56,270 nt of DNA, taken from positions 1-56,270 of the forward strand of contig JANXDU010000004.1 of NCBI GenBank assembly GCA_025059195.1, given 5' to 3'. Made by a program: the position numbers and the translations under genes. The first letter of the stretch is position 1. The number at the start of each line of letters is the position of its first letter. This document shows, in pieces, positions 40,191-48,897 of this stretch. The notes below the pieces were generated by a model. It was not told the DNA's origin. It did no database searches and was given only the letters and a program-made list of their open reading frames with translations. Source of the DNA: Candidatus Bathyarchaeota archaeon (GTDB lineage: Archaea > Thermoproteota > Bathyarchaeia > Bathyarchaeales > Bathycorpusculaceae).

Positions 40191-41150
40191 TCAACTATTT
40201 GAAAACTTTAAGGGCTTTTCCATCTTACTTAACAACACGACACGACTATCTTCAGACTCGTCGATAACCTTGTAGCCAATTGCCTTTGCAAGCTTAAATG
40301 CGAACTCACGGATCTCACTGTGGCTTGGCATACTTTCATAGCCCAAGCGCAGCCTTGAAAAACCCACATGCATATACGCCTTAGGCTCAATGTAGGTTGG
40401 ATTAGCCTTCTCTATAAGCTTAGCGTATTCCTCGATGTTTCCCATATTGAGACCACGCACAGCGGTTATGCGAATCACCGTTGGACAACTAAAACTTTGA
40501 AAAAGCTCTAACGTCTCGTTAAGTCTTTCCCAAGCATCCGACGTGATTGGACGACAAACTTTTCGGTAAATTTCCTTGTTTGGGGCGCAAACCGAAACAT
40601 ACAGTTGTGAGGGCTCATAGCTTAATTTTGCCAAGACTGACGGCACTGTTCCGTTAGACACAAGAAACGTCGTAAAGCCTCTCTTGTGAAAAGCGTGAAT
40701 AAGCTCTCCTATAGGCTCGTAAAGAGTCGGTTCACCCGTCAAGCTTATGGCTGCATGGCAAGGTCTTAACGCTTCCTTAAACTTTAGAGGGTTTGCCTTC
40801 GGGTTTCCCTTGTACCCGCTCAGAATTGCTAACTGCGCCCTTATGCTTCCTTCAACGATATCTTCAGGCGAATCCCACGTGGGCAGCTTGGTTTCTTCCC
40901 ATGTAATTTGTAGGTCTCCACTTTGGGCACGCCAACAGAAAAGACACCTTTGTGTGCAATAAAAAAGTGCAGGCGTCATTTGAATGCACCGGTGGGTTTT
41001 TATTCCATAAAACTTCTGTTTGTAGCATGGTCTGTCATGGACAAGCGCCTCATAAAGCCATCTGCATCGCTTAACAGCCGAGTGCCTGCCAACCATGTGG
41101 TACTTGTGTTTTTTTAAAGCTTCAATAAGCGCATTCGGAACAAGGCTCAT
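40191..41150 (-). CDS. taw1: tRNA 4-demethylwyosine synthase Taw1 (radical SAM)
   Basis: 319 residues. The CxxxCxxC radical SAM site is in MTPALFYCTQRCLFCWRAQS, and upstream cysteines lie in DRPCYKQKFYGIKTHRCIQM, which in the family bind a second Fe-S cluster. ISLTGEPTLYEPIGELIHAF is the SAM-binding GEPT motif. It condenses m1G37 of tRNA-Phe with pyruvate carbons to form the wyosine tricycle. It needs m1G37 made by Trm5, encoded at 45365. Absent from bacteria. Confidence 0.94.
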   Translation of the reverse strand: MSLVPNALIEALKKHKYHMVGRHSAVKRCRWLYEALVHDRPCYKQKFYGIKTHRCIQMTPALFYCTQRCLFCWRAQSGDLQITWEETKLPTWDSPEDIVEGSIRAQLAILSGYKGNPKANPLKFKEALRPCHAAISLTGEPTLYEPIGELIHAFHKRGFTTFLVSNGTVPSVLAKLSYEPSQLYVSVCAPNKEIYRKVCRPITSDAWERLNETLELFQSFSCPTVIRITAVRGLNMGNIEEYAKLIEKANPTYIEPKAYMHVGFSRLRLGYESMPSHSEIREFAFKLAKAIGYKVIDESEDSRVVLLSKMEKPLKFSNS

Positions 41151-41196
41151 TTTAACCAGGTTGTAAAAGGTGGTACACTTTTATAAAGTGCTCTTT

Positions 41197-42384
41197 TCAT
41201 TTAAAGCAATATTCGATGTCTTGAAACTCTAAGCAAAGTTTTACAACATCTTTTTTAACCGTTTCTGGGTTTTCCCCGTCAAGCACCACTCTTTTGATCA
41301 GTTCAGCTACTTTCGCCATCTCTCCTTCTTTCATTCCACGCCTTGTGACTTCGCATGTTCCAATTCTTATAACACAGTCAACAATTATGTTTGCCTCTTG
41401 AAGTTTTCCTGCCACTTCTTTGCCCCGCCCATAGCCTCCGAAGTCCATTATGACTTGATGGGACTCTGTAAAACCCAATCTTGCACATCTCACCGGAAAA
41501 CCATAATCGTGTAATGTTTTGGCTAAAGACTTAGCGTTGCGAATTACTTGTTCTGCGTAGTCTCTGCCGAACCTTTTCATTTCAGCCAAAGCCAAAGTTA
41601 AGGCAGCTATGCGGTTCCAGTGGGCGTTATCCACAAACCTGGGGTAAATTTTTTCCTTCATTTTTTCGCCGTGCTCTTTGTCCGCCAAAATTATGCCGCC
41701 TTGAGGCCCAAAAAAGGATTTATGGGTCGAACCAAAAAGCGCGTGGGCGCCCTCTTTCAGTGGGTCTTGGAATTGTTTCCCGGCTATGAGCCCCAAAACA
41801 TGGGAGCCATCAAACCCTACGATTGCGTTGTTTTCGCGAGCGACAGCAGCTAACTCTTTGACTGGATGGGGAAAAAGGATTAAGCTGGCTCCGAAAATCA
41901 AGACTTTTGGCTTCACACACTTGACAGCTTCCACAGTTTTTTCCACGTCAACTTTCATGTTCTCCCTTGAAAATGGCGTCGAAACAACCTTCAAACCCAA
42001 AAGCCCTGCTAAGCCATCATTCCACAACCCTGGATAACCACCGTCTTCGGGTGAGACACACATAAACGTGTCGCCGGGCTTGGTGAAGCATGCCAAGAAA
42101 ATTAGGTCTGCAATGTGTCCGGAAAGCGGGCGCAGATCAGCGGTTTCAGCGCCAAAAACTTCCTTCGCCAGCTCTTCTCCGTATTGTTCGATTTCGTCGA
42201 TGAATTTTGTGCCCATGTAAAAGCGGTCTCTAGCCGTATAGCGGTGTCCAAGCTCCGAAGCCAAAAGACCGCGCACAGTCGGGCTCATAACGTTTTCTGA
42301 TGGAATTAGGTTTAAGCATTTTTTCCCGCGCCATTGCTCATGATTCTTTACTAGGTTTAGGATTTCGTCAATCATGAACGGCAC
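41197..42384 (-). CDS. glyA: Serine hydroxymethyltransferase-like protein
   Basis: 395 residues. Family landmarks: LNLIPSENVMSPTVRGLLAS, YGEELAKEVFGAE, ADLRPLSGHIADLIF, VGFDGSHVLGLIAG and the PLP-lysine segment FGSTHKSFFGPQGG. It interconverts serine and glycine with a tetrahydropterin carrier. The sequence is quite diverged from bacterial GlyA and shorter, in the archaeal subgroup; a related aldolase-type role cannot be excluded. It could feed serine to the SerK/cysteine synthase fusion at 6824. Confidence 0.88.
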   Translation of the reverse strand: MPFMIDEILNLVKNHEQWRGKKCLNLIPSENVMSPTVRGLLASELGHRYTARDRFYMGTKFIDEIEQYGEELAKEVFGAETADLRPLSGHIADLIFLACFTKPGDTFMCVSPEDGGYPGLWNDGLAGLLGLKVVSTPFSRENMKVDVEKTVEAVKCVKPKVLIFGASLILFPHPVKELAAVARENNAIVGFDGSHVLGLIAGKQFQDPLKEGAHALFGSTHKSFFGPQGGIILADKEHGEKMKEKIYPRFVDNAHWNRIAALTLALAEMKRFGRDYAEQVIRNAKSLAKTLHDYGFPVRCARLGFTESHQVIMDFGGYGRGKEVAGKLQEANIIVDCVIRIGTCEVTRRGMKEGEMAKVAELIKRVVLDGENPETVKKDVVKLCLEFQDIEYCFK

Positions 42385-42540
42385 CGTTGTTCAAGTCTTC
42401 GAGGACGTTTATCTAAAGGTTTTTGGTTCAAACTTAGCTTTTGCAGTGTTTATCAGCAAGGTAAAGTTTAAAATGCGCTGTTAATAGTAAATGTTTCACA
42501 TTACAAGAACACGTCTGAAGGCCGTTGGAGCGCGCGAAAA

Positions 42541-44634
42541 TTGAATAAAAAATTGATGGCAGTAAATGCTTTAGTAATCATGCTTGTGTTGATGGCTTTC
42601 CCTCAGCTGATCTCCCCACAAGTTTATGCTGTTGATGTAAAGATAGCATCCATTTCTCCGCAAACAAAAATCGGGAGAGTTGGAGAAACCGTCACGCTCA
42701 TCGGGACCATAAACACTACAAACGGTGAATATAGAGTCTGGTTCGGCTCAGTCCTTGTTAAAAGCGATTTCGCTTCAAGAAACAACGTAAATTGCACTTT
42801 CACAGTCCCCGCTCTCCCAAACGGGAACTATACAATAGTGTTACAGGATGTTGCTGCAAACGTTAACACAACATCTTGGTTCTACATACAGCCGAACTCC
42901 ATTGTTAACGTGGATATACCACCGTATCCAAGACAATTCCAAGAGGGCGAAACAGCAATTAAAATTTCCATTAGCGTAACCGGTGGAAAGGCAAACACTG
43001 TTTACACTGCGAACATAACCGTTAAAACGCCTGCAAATGAAACATATTGGAAAATTGTGCGTCTCTCAAACACGACGAACACTGGAACAGGAAACGCGTC
43101 TCTCTTATACCCAGAAGATTTTGGGAGAAACGCTAACACAAACTACACGGGAGCCTACATGGTTTACTTCAACAGAACCTTAGCCTCCGGAACCTTTATC
43201 ATAGGGCTAACAGACAGTGTAGAATACCACAGAGGCGACACGGTTAAAATTAAAGCCGTGGACTATTCATCACTTAAAGGCACTAATGTGACCGTAACAA
43301 TAAAATTTGAAAATAGAATAATTGACAGATTCAACTGTACAGTTCGAGGCGACTTTATAGAGGCCAACTGGACTGTTCCAAACAACGCGCTTATTGGAAA
43401 CTATAGCATAAGCATAACGCCAAAACCGGGCAGCAAAAAAGTTAGCGACATACAAGCTTTCGCGGTTCCCGGTTTCGAAACTAAAATCGCCCCGCGCAGT
43501 CTTGCCAACGAAAATGTGGCAAATGTACTCATTAACATATATGACCATGAAGCGGGAAAAACATTTAACGTCACGAGCAGCGCAAACGGTATTGCAAATA
43601 TCCGACTTGAAAGAGGCACCCACACTTTTACAGCTTATTTTAAGAAAGTAAAGGTCGGTGAAGCGTCCATTAACATTCCCTACGTGCATGAAGAATTAAA
43701 CTTGATATGTCAGCTTACGAATTTAAACATAAAAGTCGTAAGCGAGCAAGGCATGGCGGTGCAAATTCCGTTCGTATCTTTGAACTTGACCATCACCTAC
43801 ACCACTAACTTGGACGGGGGGAAAATCGAAAAAGAAACTATGATTTCCCAGACGGATATTGAGGGCTCTGCACGGTTTAGATCACTTCTTCTAAACGCCT
43901 CATATAAAGTGGCAGCTCTCCGTTACGGGAAAATTTTCAACCTAAACAATGACACGATTTCTAGGCTAGAGCCAAAGGCGTGGAACAATATAACCATCCT
44001 CTGTCCCGTTAAACCATTGAAGGTAAAAGTGATAGATGTAAATAACGCTCCCATACCAAACGTCTTGGTGGAAATTCAAGAGGTTATGGGCGGACCGCAT
44101 TATGCAAGCCAAACAAACCCAGAGGGAGATGCATCCTTTAACTGTGTTTTGGGAGTCTACACCGTCAAAATTTCAAAGAGATTTTTGCTAAACGCAACAA
44201 CAGTCGAACTCTTTGAAGAGAAAACAATAACCATTCAGTGTTCTCTGTACAATTTGCCAATCTATGTTAAGGTTGTTGACTATTTTGGGCAACCAGTTCC
44301 AAACGCTAACGTAACCTTGGAAAGAGAAGGCGTTTATTTGAGTTCTAAACTGACGGGGGTTAATGGTATAGCGGAATTCACGGAAATTGGAGGAACCCTG
44401 ACAATAAAAGTTTACTTGGCAGATCAAAACCAGCCGATTCATTCTTTCACATGTTCCGTTGTTGCAGCAAGGGACGAAACGAATCCAATTGTGATTAAAC
44501 TTGCCAAACACGTCGTCTTCGCTGGCTTTCTTGTTGAAACAGACTGGTTTGCAACATTTATCCTAATCGTGGCGGCTTTGGTGCTTTTTGCCGTATTGGA
44601 ACTTGCAAGGAGAAAACAGACTTCTAAAAGTTAG
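42541..44634 (+). CDS. Large secreted surface protein with Ig/CNA-B-like repeats and C-terminal anchor (697 aa)
   Basis: Signal peptide NALVIMLVLMAFPQLISPQV with cleavage near VYA. The body holds strand-rich modules: an IPT-like domain (ISPQTKIGRVGETVTLIGTI), several middle domains, and at least three CNA-B/transthyretin-like repeats marked by V-VVD--G-PVPNANVTLERE and TG-NG-AEF patterns. Many NxT/NxS sites (NTT, NYT, NGT) suggest heavy N-glycosylation. The C-terminus has a helix (FATFILIVAALVLFAVLELA) and basic tail RRKQTSKS. It could be held as a membrane protein or be a target of the archaeosortase at 23834. TTG start at 42541. Confidence 0.75.
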   Translation: MNKKLMAVNALVIMLVLMAFPQLISPQVYAVDVKIASISPQTKIGRVGETVTLIGTINTTNGEYRVWFGSVLVKSDFASRNNVNCTFTVPALPNGNYTIVLQDVAANVNTTSWFYIQPNSIVNVDIPPYPRQFQEGETAIKISISVTGGKANTVYTANITVKTPANETYWKIVRLSNTTNTGTGNASLLYPEDFGRNANTNYTGAYMVYFNRTLASGTFIIGLTDSVEYHRGDTVKIKAVDYSSLKGTNVTVTIKFENRIIDRFNCTVRGDFIEANWTVPNNALIGNYSISITPKPGSKKVSDIQAFAVPGFETKIAPRSLANENVANVLINIYDHEAGKTFNVTSSANGIANIRLERGTHTFTAYFKKVKVGEASINIPYVHEELNLICQLTNLNIKVVSEQGMAVQIPFVSLNLTITYTTNLDGGKIEKETMISQTDIEGSARFRSLLLNASYKVAALRYGKIFNLNNDTISRLEPKAWNNITILCPVKPLKVKVIDVNNAPIPNVLVEIQEVMGGPHYASQTNPEGDASFNCVLGVYTVKISKRFLLNATTVELFEEKTITIQCSLYNLPIYVKVVDYFGQPVPNANVTLEREGVYLSSKLTGVNGIAEFTEIGGTLTIKVYLADQNQPIHSFTCSVVAARDETNPIVIKLAKHVVFAGFLVETDWFATFILIVAALVLFAVLELARRKQTSKS

Positions 44635-44747
44635 AGTTTAAATATGGAGCCCCCTCGGGAAAAACTTTATATCAATTTTTGAGAATTTCATAAACAAACT
44701 GCAAAGCACGGTGAAATGAGAACGAGGTTTTATTAAACGGTTAAGGG

Positions 44748-45047
44748 TTGTGTTGTGCCTTGGCACAAGTGAAAATGTGTTCTCCCAAATGTGAACTGTT
44801 CAAGTGCGGCAAAAACTCTGCATTTTTCCGTCGAGATGGAGTGTGGTGCAGATGGACCGAAGATATGTGCAACGTAGCGAACTGTTCATACGCGCTATGT
44901 GTTAAAAGACGTCTACTTCCAAGGGGAGTTTGCGGCGAAACTGTAAAAAGAAAAACCGTGGAAAAACAACCCGAGGAAGTTGTCGGTCCGGCAATAAAAC
45001 TTCGAGGAAGAGCCCTTCGCAAAATAGGTGAAAGAGAACTATTCTAA
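44748..45047 (+). CDS. Cysteine-rich probable zinc or Fe-S protein (about 99 aa)
   Basis: The first 60 residues contain nine or more cysteines (MCSPKCELFKCGKNSAFFRR, WCRWTEDMCNVANCSYALCV), enough for two metal sites. The C-terminal part is basic (VKRKTVEKQ, KLRGRALRKIGERELF). The start is uncertain: GTG 44748, GTG 44769 or ATG 44775; the later ones remove residues unlike the rest and follow the inverted repeat. I do not recognise a named family. Confidence 0.65.
   Translation: MCCALAQVKMCSPKCELFKCGKNSAFFRRDGVWCRWTEDMCNVANCSYALCVKRRLLPRGVCGETVKRKTVEKQPEEVVGPAIKLRGRALRKIGERELF
44753..44768. promoter_or_regulatory. Inverted repeat directly before the cysteine-rich gene
   Basis: TTGTGCC-TT-GGCACAA is a perfect 7-bp inverted repeat ending one base before the GTG at 44769. 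A TATA-like TTTTATTAAAC lies about 25-30 bp upstream (44731-44741). It could be an operator over the transcription start, or chance. Confidence 0.4.
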
Positions 45048-45102
45048 ACACTCAATTCAAGCCTAACAGTCACCTGCCAAGATAATTTAAGGACACTACT
45101 GT

Positions 45103-45270
45103 TTACCTAGCTTGAACTCGCTTAACTACTGGGGGCCTTATCTTCTTTAAAACTCTGTAGCCACAAACTGTGCACTTTATCTCCCCGCCGCGTAGCTCTA
45201 GTTCTTCGGTGGAAACTTTAGCCCCGCACCTTAAACATTCATAAACCAGTCCAACAGCCGTTTTCTCCAT
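45103..45270 (-). CDS. rpoP: RNA polymerase subunit P (Rpo12)
   Basis: 55 residues from ATG 45270, preceded by GGGGGAAACT; the longer frame upstream is not supported. YECLRCGAKVSTEEL...CTVCGYRVLKKIRPP is the zinc-ribbon and basic tail of the RPB12 homolog. It helps hold the Rpo3-Rpo10-Rpo11 assembly platform of RNA polymerase. Divergent from trm5. Confidence 0.92.
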   Translation of the reverse strand: MEKTAVGLVYECLRCGAKVSTEELELRGGEIKCTVCGYRVLKKIRPPVVKRVQAR

Positions 45271-45364
45271 AGTTTCCCCCTTTACAAAGGAAACTTGTTT
45301 ATTATTAAATGTTTCCCAAAATATTAGGTGTAGTATTGGCACTCTATCAAAGGAGACGACTTTC

Positions 45365-46225
45365 ATGCGAAAGCGCTTGAAGAAGCTTCTTGCAGCGGTG
45401 TTGCCTTCTGAAGAATTAACTGCTGTTTATAATTCCTATGACGTTATCGGGGACATAACCGTCATTCGGCTAAATGAAGCATTTATGAAACATGGTCAAA
45501 TCATCGCTGAAACAATAATGAAGGTTCATAAGAACGTTAAAACCGTATTAGCCCAAGTTGGCCCTGTCCAAGGAGATTTTAGACTACGAAAGCTTGAGCA
45601 CCTAGCGGGAGAGAACAAGACGAAAACAGTTCATAGAGAATCTAACTGTGTTTTTGCAGTTGACCTATCGCATTGCTATTTCTCGCCTAGGCTTTTCTAC
45701 GAGAGAATGCGAATCGCCAAGTTGGTTAAGGATGGCGAAACCATTGTAAACATGTTTGCCGGAGTCGGCTGTTTCTCCATTATTATTGCCAAACATTCTA
45801 ACGCCGCGAAAATCTATTCCATAGACATTAACCCCGCGGCAGTCCAGTTTATGAAAGAAAACATTAGGCTTAACAGAGTTTACGGAAGAGTAATTCCAAT
45901 AGAGGGAGACGCCAAAGACGTTATACAACAAAGACTTCGCAACGTGGCGGATAGAGTTCTTATGCCCCTACCCGAAAAAGCCCTCCAATATCTGCCCTAC
46001 GCTTTTTCAGCATTAAAGAATGGTGCCGGCTGGATACACATCTACGCCTTTGAACACGCAAACAGAAGAGAAAAACCCGTGGAAAAAACTATGACAAAAG
46101 TTTCTTATAACCTTGAAAAATTAGGCGTAAACTTCGAAATACCCTTCGGCAGAATTGTGCGAACCACAGGGCCGAACTGGTATCAGATAGTATTGGATAT
46201 TTTATGCAAGGGATTGAAAAGCTAG
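45365..46225 (+). CDS. trm5: tRNA (guanine-N1-)-methyltransferase Trm5
   Basis: 286 residues of the class I methyltransferase Trm5/Taw2 superfamily. The first domain (YDVIGDITVIRLNEAFMKHG) and LEHLAGENKTKTVHRESNCV precede the Rossmann core NMFAGVGCFSIIIAKHSNA, IYSIDINPAAVQFMKENIRL. ADRVLMPLPEKALQYLPYAF matches the Trm5-style N/P-rich motif rather than Taw2's. It makes m1G37 in tRNA, which prevents frameshifts and is the substrate of Taw1 (40191). A Trm5/Taw22 bifunction is possible in this group. Confidence 0.88.
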   Translation: MRKRLKKLLAAVLPSEELTAVYNSYDVIGDITVIRLNEAFMKHGQIIAETIMKVHKNVKTVLAQVGPVQGDFRLRKLEHLAGENKTKTVHRESNCVFAVDLSHCYFSPRLFYERMRIAKLVKDGETIVNMFAGVGCFSIIIAKHSNAAKIYSIDINPAAVQFMKENIRLNRVYGRVIPIEGDAKDVIQQRLRNVADRVLMPLPEKALQYLPYAFSALKNGAGWIHIYAFEHANRREKPVEKTMTKVSYNLEKLGVNFEIPFGRIVRTTGPNWYQIVLDILCKGLKS

Positions 46226-46269
46226 CAAATTTAATAAGAGTTTGAGGAGCCTTTGTAAATGGGGGTTTA

Positions 46270-46548
46270 ATGAAGAGGGAGCTCATGGAAATATTGGCTT
46301 GCCCCGTTGACAAGCACCACCCGCTTGAACTCCACGTTTTTGAAGAGAAAGAGGAAATCGTTGAAGGCTTGATTATTTGTCCTAAATGCTTGAGATGGTA
46401 TCCCGTAAAGGACGAAATTCCCGAAATGCTTCCAGACGAACTGCGAAAAAAGAGTGAAGACTTGCCTTTTCTGCAAAAGTGGAGAGAAAAAATTCCAGAA
46501 AAAATCTTGTTTGAAGGAAAACCCTTTAACTTGAAAAAACATCCTTAA
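46270..46548 (+). CDS. Trm112-like small zinc protein (92 aa)
   Basis: KRELMEILACPVDKHHPLEL then IVEGLIICPKCLRWYPVKDE and IPEMLPDELR matches the Trm112/UPF0434 pattern. Of the usual four cysteines, C11 plus the CPKC pair are present and the second N-terminal position is Asp-Lys-His, so metal binding may be altered. Trm112 activates several methyltransferases that act on tRNA and release factors. It lies 44 bp behind trm5, which fits such a role. Confidence 0.82.
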   Translation: MKRELMEILACPVDKHHPLELHVFEEKEEIVEGLIICPKCLRWYPVKDEIPEMLPDELRKKSEDLPFLQKWREKIPEKILFEGKPFNLKKHP

Positions 46549-46550
46549 AG

Positions 46551-47510
46551 CTACTTTATCTTCACAAGTTTACCTGTTTTTGAAGACTTTAATGCCGCTT
46601 CAGCTATTTTCAAAGCCTTTAAACCATCAATACCAGTTATTAGGGGTTTTTCTCTTCCTAAAACACAGTTTGTAAAGTGTTGAAGCTCAAGTTTCAATGG
46701 TTCTTGCCACGGAATTCTCGGTTGAACGGTTTCTTTTGCATCCTCTATCGTTAACTCCTGTGTTATATAATCAAGTTTAGCTATTGCCTCGCTTCCAGTG
46801 ACAACCAGCACCCGCGTTTTGTAGGGGGTTAACCAGTTAGATTCTATGAAGGCGTTTTTCCCACCCTCAAAAGTGAGCATGATGTGGGCGTAGTCTTCAA
46901 AAAGCCTATGCTTCATGTTCCCCGTTTTTGCGTAAACCGCCATCGGATCAGCGTCGAATAGGTAGTGTGCTATGTCTATGTCGTGGATTGCCAAATCCTT
47001 TACGACGCCTATGTCGCCTATTCTTTCCGGCCACTGGGAAACCCTTTTAGCCGTTGCACATACAAGTTCCCCTATTCTCTTGTCCTCGATGGCCCTTTTA
47101 ATATACTGCACTCCCGGAATGAACCGCATCAAGAAGCCGACGGAGAGGACTAAGCCTTCTTTTTCCGCCGTTTTTATTAATGCTTCGGCTTGTTTTGAAT
47201 TCGCCGCCATAGGTTTTTCAACCAAAACGTGTTTTCCGGCTTTCAATGCTTTTAGCGCCTCTTTTGCAAGGCTTGTTGACCAAGTGCATATGCTCACTGC
47301 ATCTATGTCCCTTCTTTTCAGCATCTCTCCAGCCTTTGTATAAGCTTTGACGTTGAATTGTTTGGCGACGCTTTTCGCTCTTTCAACGTTGATGTCGCAG
47401 ACTGCTAAAAGCTCCGTTTCTTCCAGTTCGCTAAATACCCTTGCATGGTTTTTCCCCCAAAAACCTGCACCTATAACGCCAACTCCAACTTTTTTGCTCA
47501 CTTCTTCCAC
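46551..47510 (-). CDS. Gfo/Idh/MocA-family sugar oxidoreductase (319 aa)
   Basis: Rossmann motif VGVIGAGFWGKNHARVFSEL; catalytic region HVLVEKPMAANSKQAEALIK (EKP) and DLAIHDIDIAHYLFDADPMA (H-D/H). The family oxidises or reduces sugars using NAD(P). In nucleotide-sugar operons these often act as UDP-N-acetylglucosamine(uronate) 3-dehydrogenases. The start overlaps the end of the upstream dehydrogenase gene by 13 bp, so it is the last gene of the four-gene sugar operon. Confidence 0.85.
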   Translation of the reverse strand: MEEVSKKVGVGVIGAGFWGKNHARVFSELEETELLAVCDINVERAKSVAKQFNVKAYTKAGEMLKRRDIDAVSICTWSTSLAKEALKALKAGKHVLVEKPMAANSKQAEALIKTAEKEGLVLSVGFLMRFIPGVQYIKRAIEDKRIGELVCATAKRVSQWPERIGDIGVVKDLAIHDIDIAHYLFDADPMAVYAKTGNMKHRLFEDYAHIMLTFEGGKNAFIESNWLTPYKTRVLVVTGSEAIAKLDYITQELTIEDAKETVQPRIPWQEPLKLELQHFTNCVLGREKPLITGIDGLKALKIAEAALKSSKTGKLVKIK

Positions 47511-48868
47511 ACACCCCTTCCTAAACCACGATAAATGAAGCCCTCCGCTTCAACCTTTGCCGGATCTAGAATTCCTTCAAGGTCCACAATGGCTGCCGGT
47601 ATCTTTGCCAACAATTTGATCTTCCTTAAATTAAGTCGTTTAAACTGGTCATGCCCCGTGAAGATTACGATACAGTCCGTTCCCTCCATCGTCTCTGTTA
47701 AACTTTCTTCAACCGGTGCTGTCTCATGGTTTCTTGTTTTCCGTGTTAGGTAGGGGTCATAGAAACTTGGTTTAGCGCCTTTCTTCTCAAGCATTTCTAC
47801 GAAATCCTTCAGTAAACCTTTCGGGACGTCAGCTGTGTTCTTTGTCTGTGAAATACCAAGTATTACGATTTTCGCTCTACGAATACTCTTTCCGCAACTT
47901 TTTAGTGCTTCCTGAACTAGGCTTACCCCGTGTTTTATCGTTTCTTTATTTAGCTCTAGGGACGCTCGTGAAATCTTGAGTTTGACGTTTTGATTTTCAG
48001 CATCCTCCATTAACATACAAAGAGCATCCTTGCCGCTTCCACTGTTTAGTGTTGGTTGAAAAAACGCGTTTATATCCGAGGATAACAAGCTTTGGACAGT
48101 TAAATAGTCTACTCCAGTTTTCTCGCAGAAAAGGGCAAATTCATGAGCTAACGCAAGATTGACGTTTCTATGGGCAGCCTCAAATAACACTGCAGCCTCG
48201 GCTGCTTTTAAGTTTAATGACTTTACAAGTGCTGCCTTTGTTATGGCGCCCACAACATTTGATGCTCTTTCCAAGCTTACCTTGTCGCAAGCGGCAATAA
48301 TGCGCTTACGGTTTGCTAAGCTCTTTAATGTTTGTTCTTCGGGAAACGGGACTGGACTATAAGCAAAGTAAAAGTCTACACCCACTTTGAACCCGGATGC
48401 GCTTTCAAGAGCCTCTTTAAGGATACTTTCTGTTACGCCGACCCCGACAACGCTTGCAACTATGATTAAGGTGTCTTTTTGAATACGTGAACCAAGCCTG
48501 TTTAACGTTTTTTCAATGTTTGAGTAGTCAACTCTTCCTTTTTCAATTGCCATGGCAGGCGTCGTAACCAATATAGTGCCGCTTTGAACAGCTTCCCCCT
48601 CTAAAACGCATGAGACTTTTAATCTCCCGCTTTCTAAACCCCGCCTAAGAATGGGCTCTACTTCCTGCTTTAAAAATGGAACGTTCCCTTTAGAAACGCG
48701 TTCCGCTAAGGCTCGGTCGTTGTCAACACATATGACTCTAAAACCAGCTTCCGTTAAGAGGCAGGCGTGGAGTATGCCGATACGCCCGCATCCCACAACA
48801 CTAATCGTGGTTTTTTCATTTCGTGTTGAATCCTTGTTCTCTATGTTTTCTTGGTTTATTGCTGGCAT
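47498..48868 (-). CDS. wecC: UDP-N-acetyl-mannosamine/glucosamine dehydrogenase family (456 aa)
   Basis: Nucleotide-sugar dehydrogenase: VVGCGRIGILHACLLTEAGF at the N-terminus, IVASVVGVGVTESILKEALE, a middle helix with NVNLALAHEFALFCEKTGVD, and a C-terminal domain with VILGISQTKNTADVPKGLLK and DCIVIFTGHDQFKRL. The usual catalytic cysteine would lie near HPxxPGxGxGGxCxxxD; here the segment reads LNSGSGKDALCMLM with a cysteine at a similar place but a poorly kept motif. With WecB it could make UDP-ManNAcA. Exact substrate inferred. Confidence 0.8.
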   Translation of the reverse strand: MPAINQENIENKDSTRNEKTTISVVGCGRIGILHACLLTEAGFRVICVDNDRALAERVSKGNVPFLKQEVEPILRRGLESGRLKVSCVLEGEAVQSGTILVTTPAMAIEKGRVDYSNIEKTLNRLGSRIQKDTLIIVASVVGVGVTESILKEALESASGFKVGVDFYFAYSPVPFPEEQTLKSLANRKRIIAACDKVSLERASNVVGAITKAALVKSLNLKAAEAAVLFEAAHRNVNLALAHEFALFCEKTGVDYLTVQSLLSSDINAFFQPTLNSGSGKDALCMLMEDAENQNVKLKISRASLELNKETIKHGVSLVQEALKSCGKSIRRAKIVILGISQTKNTADVPKGLLKDFVEMLEKKGAKPSFYDPYLTRKTRNHETAPVEESLTETMEGTDCIVIFTGHDQFKRLNLRKIKLLAKIPAAIVDLEGILDPAKVEAEGFIYRGLGRGVWKK

Positions 48869-48897
48869 CGTTTTCTCTCCAGACTTGAAAGAAATCG

